64,000 nucleotides of DNA from Norana najaformis (Eukaryota > Annelida > Clitellata > Crassiclitellata > Hormogastridae), in NCBI GenBank assembly GCA_964023275.1, contig OZ029914.1, positions 9,679,561 to 9,743,560 on the forward strand, read 5' to 3'. The notes under the pieces are model-generated. The model worked only from the letters and a program-made list of their open reading frames with translations, was not told the origin of the DNA and searched no databases. The translations under genes and the position numbers were made by a program. The first letter of the stretch is position 1; each line of letters starts with the position of its first letter. This document shows positions 43,600 through 54,759 of the stretch, in pieces.

Positions 43600-44105
43600 T
43601 TCATATGTGTACGGTTTTTGAAACAAAAAAGACAAGGACGACGTTGAAAATTAGAATCAAACTCAGATTGAGGCAAGAAATGACGTAGACAAACACAGAC
43701 ACGAACAGAGAAACCGAAATAGACAATAACAAGAGTGACATAAGCAGACGCAAGGCGGGTGTTCAAGGACTTCTGGCTTCAATATAGGACGTCGTTACAT
43801 TTCAAAATGCATTTCAACACTATGGAAATTATTTACAAATAATACTAATTTTAATAAGACATAGAAATTGTTTATAATGATTTAGATAAATAAATTTTAC
43901 CACTTATGCGATGACTTTTATGGAAGAAAAATGTTTGTAGAATATATATAGCAAGGAGCACTGTAAATATTCATTATTGAATGCCACATCTTGCAGGGAG
44001 CTTAAATGTGAATCTAATGACCGGCGCCCCATAGTTGCATTTACAGCAGACGTCATCGTCACGTACTTGACAGTTCTAAATAAAGCAAGATGCTGTAATC
44101 TTTCG
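43600..44105. repeat. Locus duplication unit, intron segment copy II
   Basis: Counterpart of 36240-36730. ORFs at 43458-43688 and 43904-44171 fall in this duplicated intron and are not supported as genes. Confidence 0.8.
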
Positions 44106-44428
44106 AAACTGCGTTTCCAGCTGGAACTACTACTGAAAGCAAACACGTCTACCAAGGGAATAATGGTATAATAATTTCAGAGATTTCTACTTTCAGAGGG
44201 TTGCTCTGTTCTTTTGTAGTTTTTCATCTGGAATGCCACCGACTGAATACATGCATAGGGATTCTAAGCCAAGGGCATTTCTAAATTGTGTGAAATAAGA
44301 TGTAACCAGGGTAAAATCTTAGCCTGCACAAACTCATATGATTTTATTGTATTTACTTGACCAAAAGTAACGGTTTGGAAGCAAATTGTTAAAAAACATT
44401 AACCATAAGTAGTCTATGAGTTTATAAC

Positions 44429-44536
44429 CTGCATCAATTATTCTATTGTATTCTTGCGCCTGTTCCTTTAGACGATCATTCTCTGTTCTCTGTAACTTCA
44501 ATTCCTGTTCGAGATTGAAACATTTCTTACTGCTAC
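44429..44536 (-). CDS. Coiled-coil exon, 108 bp
   Basis: Acceptor TGTTTTCAG before GTAGCAGTAAG and donor GATGCAG/GTTATAAAC; phase 1 in and out. Encodes GSSKKCFNLEQELKLQRTEN, then DRLKEQAQEYNRIIDAG. Confidence 0.7.
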
Positions 44537-44726
44537 CTGAAAACAGCAAAATCCATTAGGATTTCATTTTAGTTTACTGATTATACTTTCCGTTGAAAAA
44601 AGATAATCTAGAATTCTAGAATTCGTCATAGCAGGTAACGATAGTTAAAACAATTTAAATCAATGTTTTGCGTTTTACCATGTAATTAAAACATTTAAAT
44701 TAAATTACGTAATGTAAATTTTTTAC

Positions 44727-44837
44727 CTGATAATTCGTTCTGTAGTTCTTGTATTTTATTCCTGACACGCTCCTTCTCTTCGGCCCATACTTTCCTCTCT
44801 TGTTCCAGTATCTTTTCGAGTTCTGAAACGGTGCCAT
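44727..44837 (-). CDS. Coiled-coil exon, 111 bp (copy a)
   Basis: Acceptor TTATGTTGTAG before ATGGCACC and donor TTATCAG/GTAAAAAAT; phase 1 in and out. Encodes DGTVSELEKILEQERKVWAE, then EKERVRNKIQELQNELSG. Confidence 0.75.
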
Positions 44838-45343
44838 CTACAACATAAAACAGATCTTAAACATTTTGTTTTCATGAAGCAAATATCCCATTAAGTAGAT
44901 ATCAGAATGCAGAAATTAACGCTCATTAACGATTAGAAATCCTCTAAAGACGAAGCACTTCATTCTTAAATCTGGATGAATCATGTCTACCTGGGGACCA
45001 AAACTAATAATATTAAAATGTATGTGAATTGGGCATTTTCTAAAAACTTTTGCACGATCGCCAGCCACTGCCTTTTTCTGTACATGAATCTTCAATAACA
45101 AAACCTAAATTTACTAGCTCCGTTACCACTGTAGGTTGTCAGATTGAGACGAAGAGTTCCAAAGTTGTCATTTTAAAGAAGCCATTTTGCTTTACAATAA
45201 TCAACATTTACTTTAGATCCCAGTGATCAGTTGTCTTTAGTTATAAATAAAACTCCTTACAGGAGCATGCTCGAAGAAAAAAAGGTATTCATAGAAACTT
45301 TATCTAAAATGTTATTTAGGTAACCTCTATCCGTTAGCAGAGT

Positions 45344-45711
45344 CTAATGCTTCTCATGACTTGCTTCCATCAACTTTCTTATCCAACTTAATTTCTTCAG
45401 AACTTTACCTCTCTCTTTTCGTAGATCGTTGCTTTCTTTCTGCCACTGCTCAAGCTGCATAGCTAGAGCATCAACACGTCTTCTTGACTCGTCCAGTTCG
45501 GTAGTTGTCGTCTTGAGCGTTTCATCGAGATGGCGTTTGTTGATTCTATGCCATCCTAATTCCTCGTTTAACATGCTGATCTGCGCCTTAAGTTGCCCTT
45601 CTAATTGAGATGCGAAGTTCTCCGTAGATTCCTTTACGCTTCCCAAGATCTCGCGCAAATCTTCAAATTCGATCAGCTTTCTGTTCAAACCTTTCCTTTG
45701 CTGAATAAAAC
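45344..45711 (-). CDS. Terminal coiled-coil exon of the CARD-CARD gene
   Basis: Acceptor GTTTTTAAG before GTTTTATTCAG at 45711; phase 1, joining the exon at 46403 as LVQ-GFIQQRKGLNRKL. Encodes about 121 residues, mostly coiled coil (REILGSVKESTENFASQLEG, LDETLKTTTTELDESRRRVD, LAMQLEQWQKESNDLRKERG), ending KLMEASHEKH and a TAG stop at 45344-45346. A decayed copy lies at 37562-37787. Coiled coils next to CARDs typically mediate oligomerisation. Downstream coiled-coil exons would need this exon to be skipped. Confidence 0.8.
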
Positions 45712-46309
45712 CTTAAAAACATATTATACTGTTTGAAAGAACAAAGTTAGCTGTAAAATAACATGGTCTCTATTATAAATTGTTTTATTCGCGCGGATAG
45801 CCTCTGCACGATTCGAGCAGTTAATGATAAGATGACACATTTAAGTACTGGTAATTAGAACCTGATCCAGAAAGGCGAACGAATAAGACTTATCAACAAG
45901 GAATTAATTTTACATCATTATGTATAGCCAGTTACAATTACTTTTCGTTACAAGACTTCATCCTATTCTTAATATGGCTTTTGTTATATGTGCAAACGCA
46001 AACCAATATATTTTAGGTAGGTGGCACAAGGAAATGACAACTATTTCTAATTCGAGTGCTTTAAAATACAGGTTGTGTTTTTATTTTCTTAGTTTAGAAG
46101 AAGTAGAACATTCCCTTAAGCTTGCCTTGAGGCAGCTATGAGTACGAAGTGTTAGCGACTTCAGTTTTCTTGGGCTTATCATATAGGGCTTATAGGCAGC
46201 CCTCTCCCTTGCCGCGTGATCTATTCACTGACAGCGCATAGTCAATGTACTCATTATAGCTGAATTCTCTAGGGGGGCGCAAGCGCAGCAGAAATCTGGA
46301 ATCAAATGT

Positions 46310-46381
46310 TTGCCCCAGCGTAGATTTGAATCCCCGACCTCTCGGTTGACAGTCCAGCAGGCAAACCACTAGACTATCTTA
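46310..46381 (-). mobile_element. tRNA-like sequence (SINE or tRNA pseudogene)
   Basis: The minus strand reads ATAGTCTAGTGGTTTGCCTG (A-box), then CGGGGATTCAAATC (B-box), like a tRNA half with acceptor ends that do not pair well. It lies in the intron next to the exon at 46403. More likely a SINE head than a working tRNA gene. Confidence 0.5.
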
Positions 46382-46402
46382 TTTAGCTGTTGAAAAATAT
46401 AC

Positions 46403-46556
46403 CTTGTACAAGCTTGTGATAAAATATGTCCATATTTGCATCTGATGGAAGAGCGGTTCTCTGGCGCAATGCAGCTACTTTCAACGAAAGTTCGGTCTGA
46501 AGTTCATCTGGAAGTTTGATGAACGTTGTTTGCATAACTCTAAATGATTTTCTTTC
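46403..46556 (-). CDS. Internal exon of the CARD-CARD gene
   Basis: Acceptor ATATATTTCAG before GAAAGAAAATC and donor GTACAAG/GTATATTT; phase 0 in, phase 1 out. This fits the upstream exon (ending in phase 0) and the downstream one (starting in phase 1). Encodes ERKSFRVMQTTFIKLPDELQ, then TELSLKVAALRQRTALPSDA, then NMDIFYHKLVQ. No known domain recognised; predicted helical. Confidence 0.7.
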
Positions 46557-47504
46557 CTGAAATATATTATTTGTGTCCTGTTAGTTTACAAGTTGCAGTT
46601 TTTGTTGGCTTGTCGAAGTTGCTTTTGTGCATAAATAGTATAAAATTTATTGTGAGGTTTATATAGCTGGTTTGCTCTTTCCTCCACAATTCCAATTTAA
46701 TATTCTACTGTCTCTTTTTGTCTGATCGCTACGTAACCAGTCTTCTTTTTGTGATCTTCTTGGCCCACCCGCCTCGGCCGTCTTTCATTGTTCTCTCTCA
46801 ACTCATCTGATAAACCCACGCCTAGAACTTTCACTGCACATGATCACGCTTTTGCGGGGGTCGGTCCATCAATGCGAAGAAATCAAATATCAACTATTCC
46901 TGCTCACGTAGCTGTTGGCACAATGTTATAGCCCGCTGCCTCAAGATTCAACTAATTCTGCATAGGCTCTCATGTCTGATGTTAAGGAGTGCAGGTAAGT
47001 AGTTTGTTCCAACGAGGCGTAGACTTGAGGTGCTATGCAAACATATGTCTTCCTTATATGAGTTTATGGTTCGCACCCTCTATCGTTGGAGTTATGAGTT
47101 AAATAAGAAAATGTTTCTGTGTTGAAGGCTTTGTTTGGATGTCTGTTATATTTAATGAGGGCAGTAGTTGCTTTTAACGGTTAGACCTATTTAATACTAA
47201 CAGATGAACTCTGAGAAAAGTGCTCAATTTTTCCAATTGTAGTTGTGAGTTTGTAGTTATTAGTGGACAGGTTTCATAACAAGGTGCTTAATAAATTTGC
47301 AAATAGATCTACAGTACTACCAATGCCTGAATATTATTGTGTCCAAGAATCTTGATGGCATGTTTAAAATATTGTTACTGGAATACACTAAATGGATATA
47401 TTTGTAATCCTACCTTAACTAATGTTTATGCTGTAAAATTCAGAGCTTAATGTCTCTATGTTGTAATGACAGACGTAATATAAGTATTTGTAGAAACGCA
47501 TTAC
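46557..47504. other. Intron
   Basis: AT-rich, no exon or repeat recognised beyond a GGCCCACC stretch. Confidence 0.4.
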
Positions 47505-47698
47505 CACATAAAGTGATTGGATTTTAATCCTTTTGGAAGTGGTTTGAATGTTTTTGTTCTGAAGATGATGCAAAATATGATTTGAGTCGTCGTGACACTT
47601 CGGAATACTTGGGGGATGTGTTCCCTTTTCGAAATGTTTGCCCTGCAAAGTCGATTGAACTGCTGTTGAACTGGATGCTGTCGATTCAATCTTTGAAT
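47505..47698 (-). CDS. Linker exon of the CARD-CARD gene
   Basis: Acceptor TTTTTTTATACAG before ATTCAAAG and donor TTTATGTG/GTAATGCG; 194 bp, phase 1 in and phase 0 out. Encodes a polar, Ser/Thr/His/Lys-rich, probably disordered segment (SKIESTASSSTAVQSTLQGK, HPPSIPKCHDDSNHILHHLQ). The call rests on splice sites and phase agreement more than on homology. Confidence 0.6.
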
Positions 47699-49513
47699 CT
47701 GTATAAAAAAATTTTTACTTCTTCTTGATAAATTGGCCTAGACTAAATACCAATTTAAAATAATACAGTTGATCGTTGGATTAGTACAACAACGATTCTT
47801 CAGTTTAAATGAAAGTAATTTGTATTATTAATAATTTGAAATTGCATTCACCAATTGCTATTTCAACAAAAACATTCTCCATCTAATAACCAAGTAATTG
47901 ATTCAGTTTGCTTTCTATATCGAGCAATTCGTAGGTTATTATCAGAAGTATTTATTGATCATATTACGTCTCGTCAAATATTTCATTCATTTTTAAGAAA
48001 GACTTTAATGATTCTGCCTGATGAAATCTTCAACGAGTCGGAAAAATTTGAAAGCTACTTTAATATTACATTGAATTAGGCAGAAAGTTATGAATAGTTT
48101 GGTGAAAGCTACGTATTTCCATCGGAAGTAGCAAAATAGTTGCCACTATTTAGGTGTAATTTGTACATCTATGTGCAAAAAGTTCAAAAGAGTGTTAGTT
48201 AAATCTTACCTAAGATTTCGATGTTTGGCTTAAATTAATAACTTTTTACATGGCAAATTAGACATATCGCCTGAATTTTTACACAATACCGTTTGAGGGT
48301 CTATTTTGGATAGATGTACAATAATTCACAAAAGTATTTCAAACCTATTTATAGGTTTATGTAACAGCCTTATTTGTCAATTTCTTGCATATTAATTTTT
48401 CCGACTTTATGAAGGTTCTATCAGACATGGTCACTAATATGTTGAACTTTTTGCCACAATAATAATTTCTAAGATAATTACAAAGACGGCAATTACTGAA
48501 ACTTTCTTGAATTTCGAAATGTCTGTGAATTTTGCTTCTTTTTGCTGTAATATTTTTTCATTGCAAAAAAGCCACAAACTTCATAAGAACCCATGTTTGC
48601 CATCTTAAATAAATTGAGCTATTTATCTATTTCTACAGTCTTGATCATAATATTATTCGTGAATAATTTGTTACTTTATTGTTCTTGTCTGTATTTTAGC
48701 TGTGAGTTGACCAAAAAATAAGCAAATACAATTGCGTGACTCATGTCAAACTTCAGGTTTTGATCACAGTCTATTATAAAAGGATGATAACTGCTGCTCA
48801 GCTTATTTCAAGATGCTGGCAATTGTCAGAGGTTTGAAAAATAATTGTGAACAGAGGCTTATATGTCAAGGATATGAATTTTATCCATAAATTGTAAGGC
48901 ATGATCTTTATCATTCAGCAAATATTTTATACAGCAAATATTACACTAAGCTATGAAAAATTCCTATTTATGCCAACAAACAGCAAGCTCTGGTGTAAAA
49001 TTAAAGTTGCTAGGTCTATATTTGCTTGTGATCATTTTCATTTTGATGTGATCCTGGTTGTAATAGTTTCGTAACGTAGTAAAAACTGGTGTCACTAAAG
49101 AATTGTGTGCTTTAAAATGTACACTGGATGCGAAACTAAAAACATATAAAAACATTTATAATTAAGCAAAAGAGTTGCAGGAAATATTAAAATATATATT
49201 GCTTATATATTCTAAACAATAGGCTTGCTTAAAAGGTAATAGATGTTTCTATTGGGCCTAAGGTTTCAGCAATGTTATTGTAGAAATATAGGTAACGGAT
49301 GTCAAATTGATTTCAAATTAAGCTGTGCCTGCCATCCAATCCTTCATCGCGTCTCGAAAAAGGTGATCACCATCACGAAAGTTATTGTCATTAGACGCTT
49401 AAAATACACTTTAAATTTACCGAATGAAATGACTCGAAATGAACGTTAAGCTTATCACAAGCTGCACACTAGTGTAGTCTAATAAAAGTGGATGACGTCT
49501 GTTATATACTTAC
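47699..49513. other. Intron
   Basis: AT-rich, no exon or mobile element recognised. Small ORFs at 47855 and 48964 lack motifs. Confidence 0.4.
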
Positions 49514-49801
49514 AATCTTTTCCAGTTAAAATGGAAACTACATGCTCCTGGCTTGAATTTTCTAGGGCTTCCTTAAATTTGTCGAAATTGGCCACACTGA
49601 ATTTACTGATAAGGGCTAACAGTGTCTCGCTTTTCTCATGTTTTGTTGGCTTTGCATTTATAGTCGCCATTTCTCTTTCTGTTAGTAAACGAGCTTCATA
49701 GAGGCGATCCAACAAATGGCCGCCGTCAACGTCAAGATTATCAACCACTGTCGTGTAGTTTCTTTGGATCATAAGCGAATGTCTAGTATCCAGGTATTCA
49801 T
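49514..49801 (-). CDS. CARD exon B
   Basis: Acceptor CTTTCTTCTTGTAG before ATGAATACC and donor GAAAAGATT/GTAAGTATA; 288 bp, phase 1 in and out. Encodes a clear CARD: HSLMIQRNYTTVVDNLDVDG, then HLLDRLYEARLLTEREMATI, then KSETLLALISKFSVANFDKF and KEALENSSQEHVVSILTG. All the usual hydrophobic positions (LLDxLxxxxLLT, LLxLI, F..F..AL) are present. It would recruit CARD partners such as signalling adaptors or caspases. Confidence 0.9.
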
Positions 49802-50518
49802 CTACAAGAAGAAAGCAGTACAAGTAAACTTCTTTGTAACTAAGTTTTCACATTTTTAAAAAGAAAAACAATGATTAATAAACAGATGCAAATGGATTGA
49901 TTTACTGCCTGCCCAATAACAACTGCAACCGACATCGTCAAATCGTTTCTACCGTCTGGTTTATCGAAAGAGCGATTAGATCAAATACAACGACGACCAT
50001 TATTATGAGCTGTATAGGACTGTAACGGTTGCTAGAGCTGGTATTATGACGTCATGTCATATATGTCATAATAAAATGTTTATCGGCGAGATCAGCTACG
50101 GCCGTTGGTAGCTACACAGTCTTAATAATGGTTTTCACACGAATCATAACAATATGAAATTTTACTTCTACTTGCTTCCAAAGGTAAGACCGCTATGTAA
50201 ATATTCCAGTTTAAGACGTATGTGGAATTCAAGATAAGGAATGAGTATGTAATATATGTGGTAATTTAATTAATGTGTGGGTATTTTACGATCAATGCAG
50301 TAGGTCTATATTGATGTCGTCCACGCTATCTTGCTCTGTCGCTTTAAGCACTGGTTTGGTGTACTGTGTCTGGCCTAAACTATTTTTAGTTATATCTTAA
50401 GGCTGCCTTAAACCGAAGCAATCCGCCGACCCGATCCGACTGAAGAAATCAGGTCGAGTCGGATAGAATTGCATGTTTTATGATCAAAATTAACTTTTTG
50501 TAATCATTTTACTGGTAC

Positions 50519-50785
50519 CTTCGTGTATCAAGATTTCTGCTATATGTTTTTGGTTTGTGTTGCTAAGAGCTGTTAAAAAGCACTCATATGCTCGCGAATC
50601 TTTCAAGATCAATGTGTTGACTAGCTGTTCACTGGCTCTGACCGGAGTCGATAACAGTTGTTGAATATCATCCCTTTCTCTTGCAGTTAATACTTCACTT
50701 TGAAACAGCTCTGCTACAATATCTCCAGTACGGATCAATCCATTAGAAATATGGCAGTACTTTGATCGAAGCTTCTTCGCAAATT
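50519..50785 (-). CDS. CARD exon A
   Basis: Acceptor TTCTGTTACCTAG before AATTTGCG and donor ACACGAAG/GTACCAGT; 267 bp, phase 1 in and out. Encodes AKKLRSKYCHISNGLIRTGD, then IVAELFQSEVLTARERDDIQ, then LVNTLILKDSRAYECFLTAL and SNTNQKHIAEILIHEG. This is a second CARD with the same helix spacing as exon B. A further exon with the start codon must lie upstream (beyond 50785); I could not identify it. Confidence 0.88.
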
Positions 50786-51835
50786 CTAGGTAACAGAAAA
50801 TAGTCGAAATAAAATTCCTAAATATTATTTTATTGAACCTTCCATCCGTCATTTTAATTGATTTAGTGGTTTAGACTGCCTATTTTAATTATAAGTCAGA
50901 AGTTAAATTATTTACGCTTATTCAGTAAAAGGTTTTGGATACCGAGGCCCCAACCTGGACTTCACTGAGGAAATTCGGACAAGATGCAAAATCAATAACC
51001 CTATCTGGATAGAAAAAAATTTGTCAGTGGTTTACTCTTTTTAATTTCCTCTTAGCAACCTCAAGTCGTTTATGTACAAATTATCATTTAAACTGAAAAT
51101 TTAAACAAATCATTTCAAAAGGCTAGGGCTCTCACCTTCAGAGTTTGCAATTAAAGGGTCAGCTACCAAGTGTGATTGTGAAAATTTCATGTCGGAGGCT
51201 ATGGATTAACACCCAAATCACCTTTTAAAAAATTTTCGATAAAAATTTGTACTCGAAAGGACTCGAAATTGTGGTCGACCGTGTTGCGGAGCGTAAGATA
51301 GGCCTACTCTTCTGATCCCAGGTTGGAAAATTTGGGGCGTTTGCTCCCCATCACCCTTAAGCCTGCGCGTCTTTGTAATTTGACTCCCCAAATTTCGACT
51401 CCTGCCAAAAGTTTGGAAGTCCAACATTGATTCTGTAGGTTTTAGTAAAGCGTTGGTAGTCTGTTTAATCCTCCTGAGTGAATAAATTGCCACGACAAAG
51501 TGCAATTACCGTAGACCACAAGTTTTAGTTAAACATAAATTGCGACTATATGGTGCAAACGTTGGTAAAATTGCACACTCAGACTAGAGGTAATTGGACA
51601 AAATATATTAGAATATTTTTCTTTTAAAGGATGATTATAATGAAATAGTTTTACGTAAATTTTATAAAGAATAAGGAACTCTATTATCAGATGTCATTAT
51701 TACTGATGTAGTAGAAAGAATTCGTTAGTCTTACGCAGTTGTGTTTCCCTGTTTTCCTTCAGAAAGAACCTCAACCCCCACAGTGGCAGAAGCGGAAGCA
51801 TCATTCACTGATCTGAAATACATAATGTAGATAGA
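50786..51835. other. Upstream intron or flank; no start exon found
   Basis: Searched on the minus strand for a first exon. A possible 76-bp open segment at about 51737-51812 has an acceptor and donor but the wrong phase to join CARD exon A, so it is not called. Confidence 0.35.
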
Positions 51836-51839
51836 GTTC

Positions 51840-52515
51840 TTATAATAACAGTAGAAGTAACTAAAGTTGGCTAAATCAGAAGAGAGGCTGTATGCATCGA
51901 CAGAAACAACAGGCAGTTAAACTTGTGCAAACTTCAAGTATAAAATCATGAAAGGTATTGTAAAAGAACACAAATAGGCCAACTATGTGCATATTGTTAT
52001 GAATACTAGGATTTATAGCTTAGAAAGAAAGAAATTTTATATGTTTTCTCTTAACAAAATTAGGCCTACCCTTTAAAAGCAAGTTTGCAATAAAGCAAAA
52101 GAATAAAAACAAAAAAATGTTTTATGACCCTGTGAAATACACTAGTAGGAAATCATAAGGTAATATAGGCCTAATAAAAACGAACATGTAGCCTTAAACC
52201 CATTGTTTAAAACTTTCACAGAGGTGAGTTTATTAATGATGAAGCCACAGTCCCATAAGTCACAAGGCCTCGCATAAGCTAATGAAAAAATATGAATGTA
52301 CTGTATATCTGATAAAACTAACACATTTTTAATTTGGATAAAGATGTTCGTGTTGCAGTTTTTCAGACAGCAACTGTTTTCAGAAAAAAATAGTTAGGCT
52401 ACATTTTTGCCGTTGTTTTTAAGGTAACTTTCTAAAACGTTCTATCATTTAGAATAAACTGCAACAGTTTGATACTAGTAAATTTTGAGCAAATCTTTGG
52501 TAAAATGTAAGGTAT
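51840..52515. repeat. Segmental duplication, copy 1
   Basis: Matches 54760-55440: GCATCGA(C)AG-AACA(A)CAGGCAGTTAAAC, CCCATTGTTTAAAACTTTCA, AATTTGGATAAAGATGTTCG and TAACTTTCTAAAAC blocks in order with moderate divergence. No shared ORF is conserved. Confidence 0.8.
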
Positions 52516-52529
52516 CCTTGGTATCCAGG

Positions 52530-53555
52530 ACGGTAATAAGGCCCACCACGTTAAACTTCACTTTTTTATGATTCGAATTGCTAGATGTCGCTAGACGTGA
52601 CCTGCCTTGACCTGTGAACTAGTTTAGTTGCGCATGCGTATTGATTATCGCTGATATTTTTGAATTCAGGTAAGATTCTTGTCAGTGTTTTTTTGAAATT
52701 ATCTGATTTCCATGTGTATTAATATCTTAATTATTCCTTACTCGGCGTACAGCAAGCAATTTGTAACAATGATATTTGTAAATGCCGAAGTTTGGCCAAG
52801 ACTATATAGGCTGAAAAACGAGAATGCTTTTTAGAATTGCCCGAATTTTCACTGATATGCTTATGGCCTTGTAGTCAGGATAACAAGGCCCATCTTGATG
52901 TAGGTAATTAGGGCCTTGTTACCCACAACAGTGGTACTATTGCTAAACATTTAACTGTACCTGATTAAATGGAATTTCTTTCTCTGTTTCTAACTAGTTT
53001 AGAAAATGATGATTATATTTGCTTGTGAACAGATACAAAATGGGTAAGAAGAGCCAAGGCATCAGAGGAAAATGGAACCTCGAAACAATGGTCAAGGCTA
53101 TAGATGCAGTTAAAGGTGGTGTGTCACAGAGAAATGCTGAAGCTACATTTAAGATTCATTGGCGTGGCATTTGGACACCATTTACTCATCTACTGGATTC
53201 AAAATTTCTGACGATCGTCATTATTATTTTCATTATTTCCTGCGGTACATCACCTCTTTAGATGGGCAATATTAGGCCTTAGAATGGAAATAATTGCTGA
53301 ACCATTTTAAAAATCGGATAACCAGTTTTTCGTTAAAAAATTCTGCACAAATTATGTGATGAAAAACGTTTTTCAACAGTGACTCTCGTCGTCATCATAT
53401 CATCATCATCGTTAAACGCAATAGAACATAAATACAACAACAGATTCGTTGAATAATGAGCAGGGCCAAGGCCACACGATCACTATAGAAAAGGGCGCAC
53501 ATTTACATTTATTTTCGACAGTGCCCTAAGCAGGCCTTATTAACACCTTTCGATG
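52530..53555 (+). mobile_element. Candidate pogo-like element remnant
   Basis: Starts near GGTAATAAGGCCCACCACG (52531) and ends near the complement GGTGTTAATAAGGCCTGC (about 53533-53550). Two further copies of the AACAAGGCCC motif face each other at 52880-52930. Between them is a helix-turn-helix N-terminus (53037-53160). It sits between the two halves of the 51.8/54.8-kb duplication. Boundaries are tentative and no TA target duplication was confirmed. Confidence 0.4.
53037..53160 (+). pseudogene. HTH (pipsqueak-type) N-terminus of a pogo/jerky-like transposase
   Basis: The ATG at 53040 begins MGKKSQGIRGKWNLETMVKA, followed by IDAVKGGVSQRNAEATFKI, the pattern of the psq DNA-binding helix-turn-helix in Tigger/pogo and jerky-like proteins. 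The expected continuation (IPRTTL) is lost after ATFKI and no transposase core follows. A truncated relic. Confidence 0.6.
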
Positions 53556-53559
53556 TCTT

Positions 53560-54755
53560 AATTGCACTAGATATGGTACGTAAGGATCATATTCGCACAG
53601 CCATTAATCCGTACTACGAAAATGAAAACGTAGCAACTATCATAGAGTTGATCTAAGTCAGTTGTTGTAGAATATTACACTGAGCAGTCAGCCTGGCCAC
53701 CAAAGAAGTTATAGGTTTCGGAATGAGGGCTTGGAAGCAGTAAAGAAGTAGGAACAGCTGGTGTCCCATTTGTAATAGGTTTGTCATCCTAGATGGGGAG
53801 TCTTATAAGATACGACCTAACCAGAAACCCATACTTAACAGCAGCTCTGCAACAAACAGGTCTAGACTAGGCTTAGAATATGTATCCCTTACGAGCCTAG
53901 AGATGTAGTGAAATGAAAAACAGGCAAAAGATGATCTAACGCGTAAGCGATAATATAAAGAAGAGCTAGACTCCCTAAGCACAGAAAGGCACAATAGTTA
54001 CCGGAAGGATGCCAGAGTTGGATACGGAATGATAAGATTATAAAAGCGTCTGTGAGATGCGGATTTGTGCTCTGTTACTCAGTCTTAGCGGGGCAGTATA
54101 GACAAGATAGTCGACGGAGTCGGTCAGACAATCGTTTTGGGTAGAAAAGACTAAAAGTTCGTCGAGGCTTATCTAGGAAGGATTTGCAGAACATTCGCGT
54201 GCGAATGACATCCATAGACATATGAAATAAAGCTATTGTACAGAACTTACTTTAAGACCAGCATTGAACTAGTCTTTAAAACTACCGATGTCACCAAACC
54301 TCATTCAGATCTTAACCCTTACTCCACCATACCCTCCTGTACTCTACAGACTCTACTGCGTGCGATTGTCTGATAGGCCTATTTTATATTTGAGGTGCCG
54401 AAGATTGAGATGAAAACAGACTTTAGAGGAGCGCAAATAGACTGTAAATGTAAATGTAATGTAAATGTAAATCTCCAAAATATCTCATCGCTAAACAAAC
54501 GCCGCTTCAGAGAGACCAGCTTAACAAACGGCGCTAGGCCCTATATCAAAACAAGTCCTCAAGAGCCAGGTTGTTTGGTCAGTTTCGGTTCCAAGTCAGA
54601 ATACGGAGGGTTGAGCCAGAGAGAAAACATGGTGCTATGGTAGAAGTCGGTGGTCATGTGGGCAAACGGACGAGTAATCGCAATGGCAGCTGAGTAAAGA
54701 GGGAAGAGTCGCATAACGTGAAACTAGGACTACTGTATATTGTAGTATACAATAC
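53560..54755. other. No gene recognised
   Basis: Contains an AAATGT-type short repeat at 54445-54475 with flanking text resembling 58020-58140 (possible shared LINE tail). Nothing else recognised. Confidence 0.4.
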
Positions 54756-54759
54756 TTAT

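Noticed and set aside
43458..44171. Small ORFs in both strands of the duplicated intron
   Set aside because: The duplicate at 36240-36730 does not preserve the frames.
46310..46381. Functional tRNA gene
   Set aside because: A and B boxes are visible but the acceptor stem does not pair well and the context is an intron; better read as a SINE head.
51737..51812. Possible extra exon upstream of CARD exon A
   Set aside because: Acceptor and donor are present but the only open frame cannot join the phase-1 CARD exon.
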